Shown here piece after piece: positions 6,349 through 8,030 of a stretch of 8,030 nucleotides of DNA (position 1 is its first letter; each line of letters starts with the position of its first letter). Below the pieces are notes generated by a model that worked only from the letters and a program-made list of their open reading frames with translations, made no database searches and was not told where the DNA came from. Both the position numbers and the translations under genes were made by a program. Source of the stretch: Pedobacter sp. (GTDB taxonomy: Bacteria; Bacteroidota; Bacteroidia; Sphingobacteriales; Sphingobacteriaceae); assembly GCA_004295885.1 (NCBI GenBank), contig SEDG01000113.1:1-8030 (forward strand). The letters run 5' to 3'.

Positions 6349-7304
6349 TTAGCTGATCGAGGTGTCATTTGTCAATAAAATTGGAGTCTGAATACCATTC
6401 AGTTCCGCAGATAAATATGCCGTATAGATGGTGTTGACTACATCTGCAGCCAGTTGGCTATTGCTTTCGATAGCAGTTTCATTAACTATCGAATGATAAA
6501 AAGCCTCCATCTCATGCTGGTATCCGTTGAACCAGCCTTCATCGGGCGAGATGGATGACCAACCTTGCTTTGTCCCAGTTTTTTCTACAACATAGATTTC
6601 GTCAAAATTGCTTTCGATAGGGTTGTAGGTTTGCATGGCATTGTTTGGGGCTATATTGCAAATGGTACGGTGGTTGTTTGCATTGACTTCTACATAATTC
6701 TTTACCCCGCCATGTGTTAATTCACTTGCGGTGATGTCTGCAATCGTACCATCCTCAAATTCTATATGAATACTTGCGTAATCTTCAACGTCTTGATGGT
6801 TACTTTTTAATGTGCCATTGGCCACGAAGTTTGGAAGCCTCGTAATGGCATGGGTCCTTGCCGACACACTTATGGGCCTAATGGCTTTGCCAAATCTTTT
6901 TTTACCTTCTACTTGTTTGAAGTAGAGTGCTACTCCAATGGGATGGCTTCCCTTACCAATTAGCGAGCCCCCGCCAGATTGGCTCCAAATCCCATAAGAA
7001 GGGGAGTGCGAGCCAGAGTGTGACTGCTGGGCTTGTATCCACAAAACTTGGGCAGCTGTTTTCTCTATGATTTCTTTCTCCTTTTGGATGGAAGGGGCAT
7101 AGATCCAGTTCTCGGCGTACAATATTTTTCCCTTGCTGTTACTTTCTGCTAACAATATTCTTTCAAGACTTTGCAAGCTGAAAAACAAACCTTGCCTTTT
7201 AGAGAAGTGGTCTCCATTGAAGTCGGTAGAATCATCACCAAAATATCCTGTGAGGGGTTTTTCGACGATGGCATATTTATCCGATTGAAGTATTTATCTT
7301 TCAT
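6349..7304 (-). pseudogene. Gfo/Idh/MocA family oxidoreductase lacking its Rossmann domain (probable pseudogene)
   Basis: The reading frame from an in-frame TAA at 7296-7294 to the stop at 6349 encodes 314 residues with clear Gfo/Idh/MocA similarity from its first codons. It includes SDKYAIVEKPLTGYFGDD (7284-7231), with the catalytic EKP lysine, then NGDHFSK, GKILYAENWIYAPSIQK, SHSGSHSPSYGIW, GGGSLIGKGSHPIG and a C-terminal GWFNGYQHEMEAF helix. Relatives have about 400 residues and begin with a GxGxxG NAD(P)-binding domain; about 90-100 residues are missing. The only in-frame start is TTG 7188, which would drop even the EKP motif. An ATG at 7304-7302, 15 bases after the VOC stop and where a start is expected, opens MKDKYFN in another frame. 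This fits an internal deletion with a frameshift. The intact gene would oxidise a sugar ring hydroxyl (often C3) or an inositol. Family assignment is secure; inactivation is inferred, and an assembly error is an alternative. Confidence 0.8.
7274..7298 (-). repeat. Short direct repeat at the Gfo/Idh deletion junction
   Basis: The transcribed strand carries GATAAATA twice, at 7298-7291 and 7281-7274, a 17-base period. The first copy follows ATGAAA and encodes the DK of MKDKYF; the second encodes the DK of SDKYAIVEKPL in a different frame. It lies exactly where homology to the oxidoreductase begins, so it may mark a slippage or recombination junction. An 8-base AT-rich repeat can also arise by chance. 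Confidence 0.4.
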
Positions 7305-7319
7305 GTGTAATGTGGGATC

Positions 7320-8030
7320 TTAATTTTTTGTGCCTTTGAACTTTAAGGGTTCTGCATTAGAGGATGCTGCAGGTATACCATCAATAGTAATGGCTTCCAT
7401 GATCTCTATTCTTGTACTATCACTATCAAATGTGTTGATTTGCCTTTTTTTGTTGATGCCAACTTTTACAGGCGTAGTTTTTTTAAAATTTTTAGGTAGG
7501 ACTCTGGTAGACAATCTTTTTTCTATCTCAAAAATATTTTCTACTTCAAGTGATATATGGTTCAGTACACCCATGTTTTCTTGTGATTGTTCCTTGTCAT
7601 AGAGCATAAGTTCTAAATAATCGGTTCCATCTGCCACCGTTAAGTTAAGCCATGTTACATTCTTGCCGTCCTTGCTTCCCCTCCAGGTTTCCTTGAAGCC
7701 CAGAATATCTACATAAAATTTATTTGCCTTTTCAAGATCTGCTACCATAAAGCCTACATGGTTTATCTTCGTGGCAATCGGACTGTTGTTGTTATTTTCA
7801 GTATCATTTTTAAAAACAGGAAAATGCTTGGTCTTTTGAATGAACTGGCAAATTGTTCCGTTAGCGTCTTTTATGAAAAAACCTAAAATCCCATTGGTTT
7901 CTTTTGACTTGTTGGTTGGTGCTTGAACTCCTTTTGAAAGAAGGTATAGCCTCATCATTTCAGCATCGTTGGTTTCAATCGAAAAATAGGCTAGTCGGTG
8001 TCCTATATTCCTGGTATTGGCGATTAGCTT
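7320..8030 (-). CDS. Two-domain VOC (glyoxalase/dioxygenase fold) protein, 5' end outside the window
   Basis: The frame is open to the right edge, giving 236 visible residues with the stop at 7322-7320. An ATG at 7958 is internal, because coding similarity (GHRLAYFSIETNDAE) continues upstream of it. Residues up to about 72 are the end of a first VOC module (LLSKGVQAP, GFFIKDANGTICQFIQ). After an asparagine-rich linker (NDTENNNN) comes a complete second module (about 86-213): INHVGFMVADLEKANKFYVD, YLELMLYD, LNHISLEVENI and GINKKRQINTFDSDSTRIEI. H91, E140, H158 and E209 of the visible part are the expected metal ligands, all present, so the domain could be catalytic. The tail (ITIDGIPAASSNAEPL) is characteristic of a group of two-VOC proteins of unknown substrate. 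It precedes the sugar-oxidation genes in the same array and may act on a keto or dicarbonyl intermediate; that role is speculative. Confidence 0.85.
   Translation of the reverse strand, partial: KLIANTRNIGHRLAYFSIETNDAEMMRLYLLSKGVQAPTNKSKETNGILGFFIKDANGTICQFIQKTKHFPVFKNDTENNNNSPIATKINHVGFMVADLEKANKFYVDILGFKETWRGSKDGKNVTWLNLTVADGTDYLELMLYDKEQSQENMGVLNHISLEVENIFEIEKRLSTRVLPKNFKKTTPVKVGINKKRQINTFDSDSTRIEIMEAITIDGIPAASSNAEPLKFKGTKN

Noticed and set aside
6349..7188. A complete 279-residue protein starting at TTG 7188
   Set aside because: Family similarity clearly continues upstream of the TTG in the same frame, including the EKP motif, so the TTG is an internal leucine codon and not a natural start.
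7320..7958. A complete 212-residue VOC protein starting at ATG 7958
   Set aside because: The frame is open to the window edge and the upstream residues GHRLAYFSIETNDAE belong to the first VOC module, so the gene is partial.

Overview
The window looks like an accessory carbohydrate-use locus of a Bacteroidota bacterium, most likely Sphingobacteriaceae (Pedobacter-like). This rests on the moderately AT-rich sequence, the export signals ending in A-Q, the A-rich start regions without clear Shine-Dalgarno motifs, and the gene content. The taxonomic placement is an inference. All supported genes are on the minus strand and form one tightly packed array transcribed from right to left.

In transcription order the array holds: (1) a two-domain VOC (glyoxalase-fold) protein that enters from the right edge (8030-7320); (2) a Gfo/Idh/MocA oxidoreductase that has lost its N-terminal Rossmann domain (7304-6349); (3) an ExuT/ACS-type MFS sugar-acid transporter (6344-5034) whose 5' coding part contains a striking inverted repeat; (4) an exported fusion of a DUF1080 domain (3-keto-glycoside lyase/hydrolase family) with a sugar isomerase/epimerase/hydratase TIM barrel (5019-3463); (5) a GlcG/HbpS-like (DUF336) protein whose start overlaps the previous stop by 7 bases (3469-2948); (6) an exported GH3 beta-glycosidase with a C-terminal CARDB-like domain (2873-354); and (7) the start of a second exported GH3 enzyme running off the left edge (347-1). 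Gaps are 15 bases or less, or overlaps, except for 74 bases before the first GH3 gene. No convincing internal promoter or terminator is visible.

Read together, the genes fit a route for taking glycosides apart. Exported GH3 enzymes would trim sugars hydrolytically. An oxidoreductase would oxidise a sugar ring to a 3-keto-glycoside, which the DUF1080 domain would cleave and the fused TIM barrel would process. The MFS carrier would import a product, possibly a sugar acid. The pathway is inferred from the families; the substrate cannot be read from the sequence. The most notable points are the fusion of two consecutive enzymes, the apparent deletion in the only oxidoreductase gene seen here, and the mutually exclusive hairpins in the transporter gene. 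No RNA genes, CRISPR arrays, insertion sequences or plus-strand genes were found.
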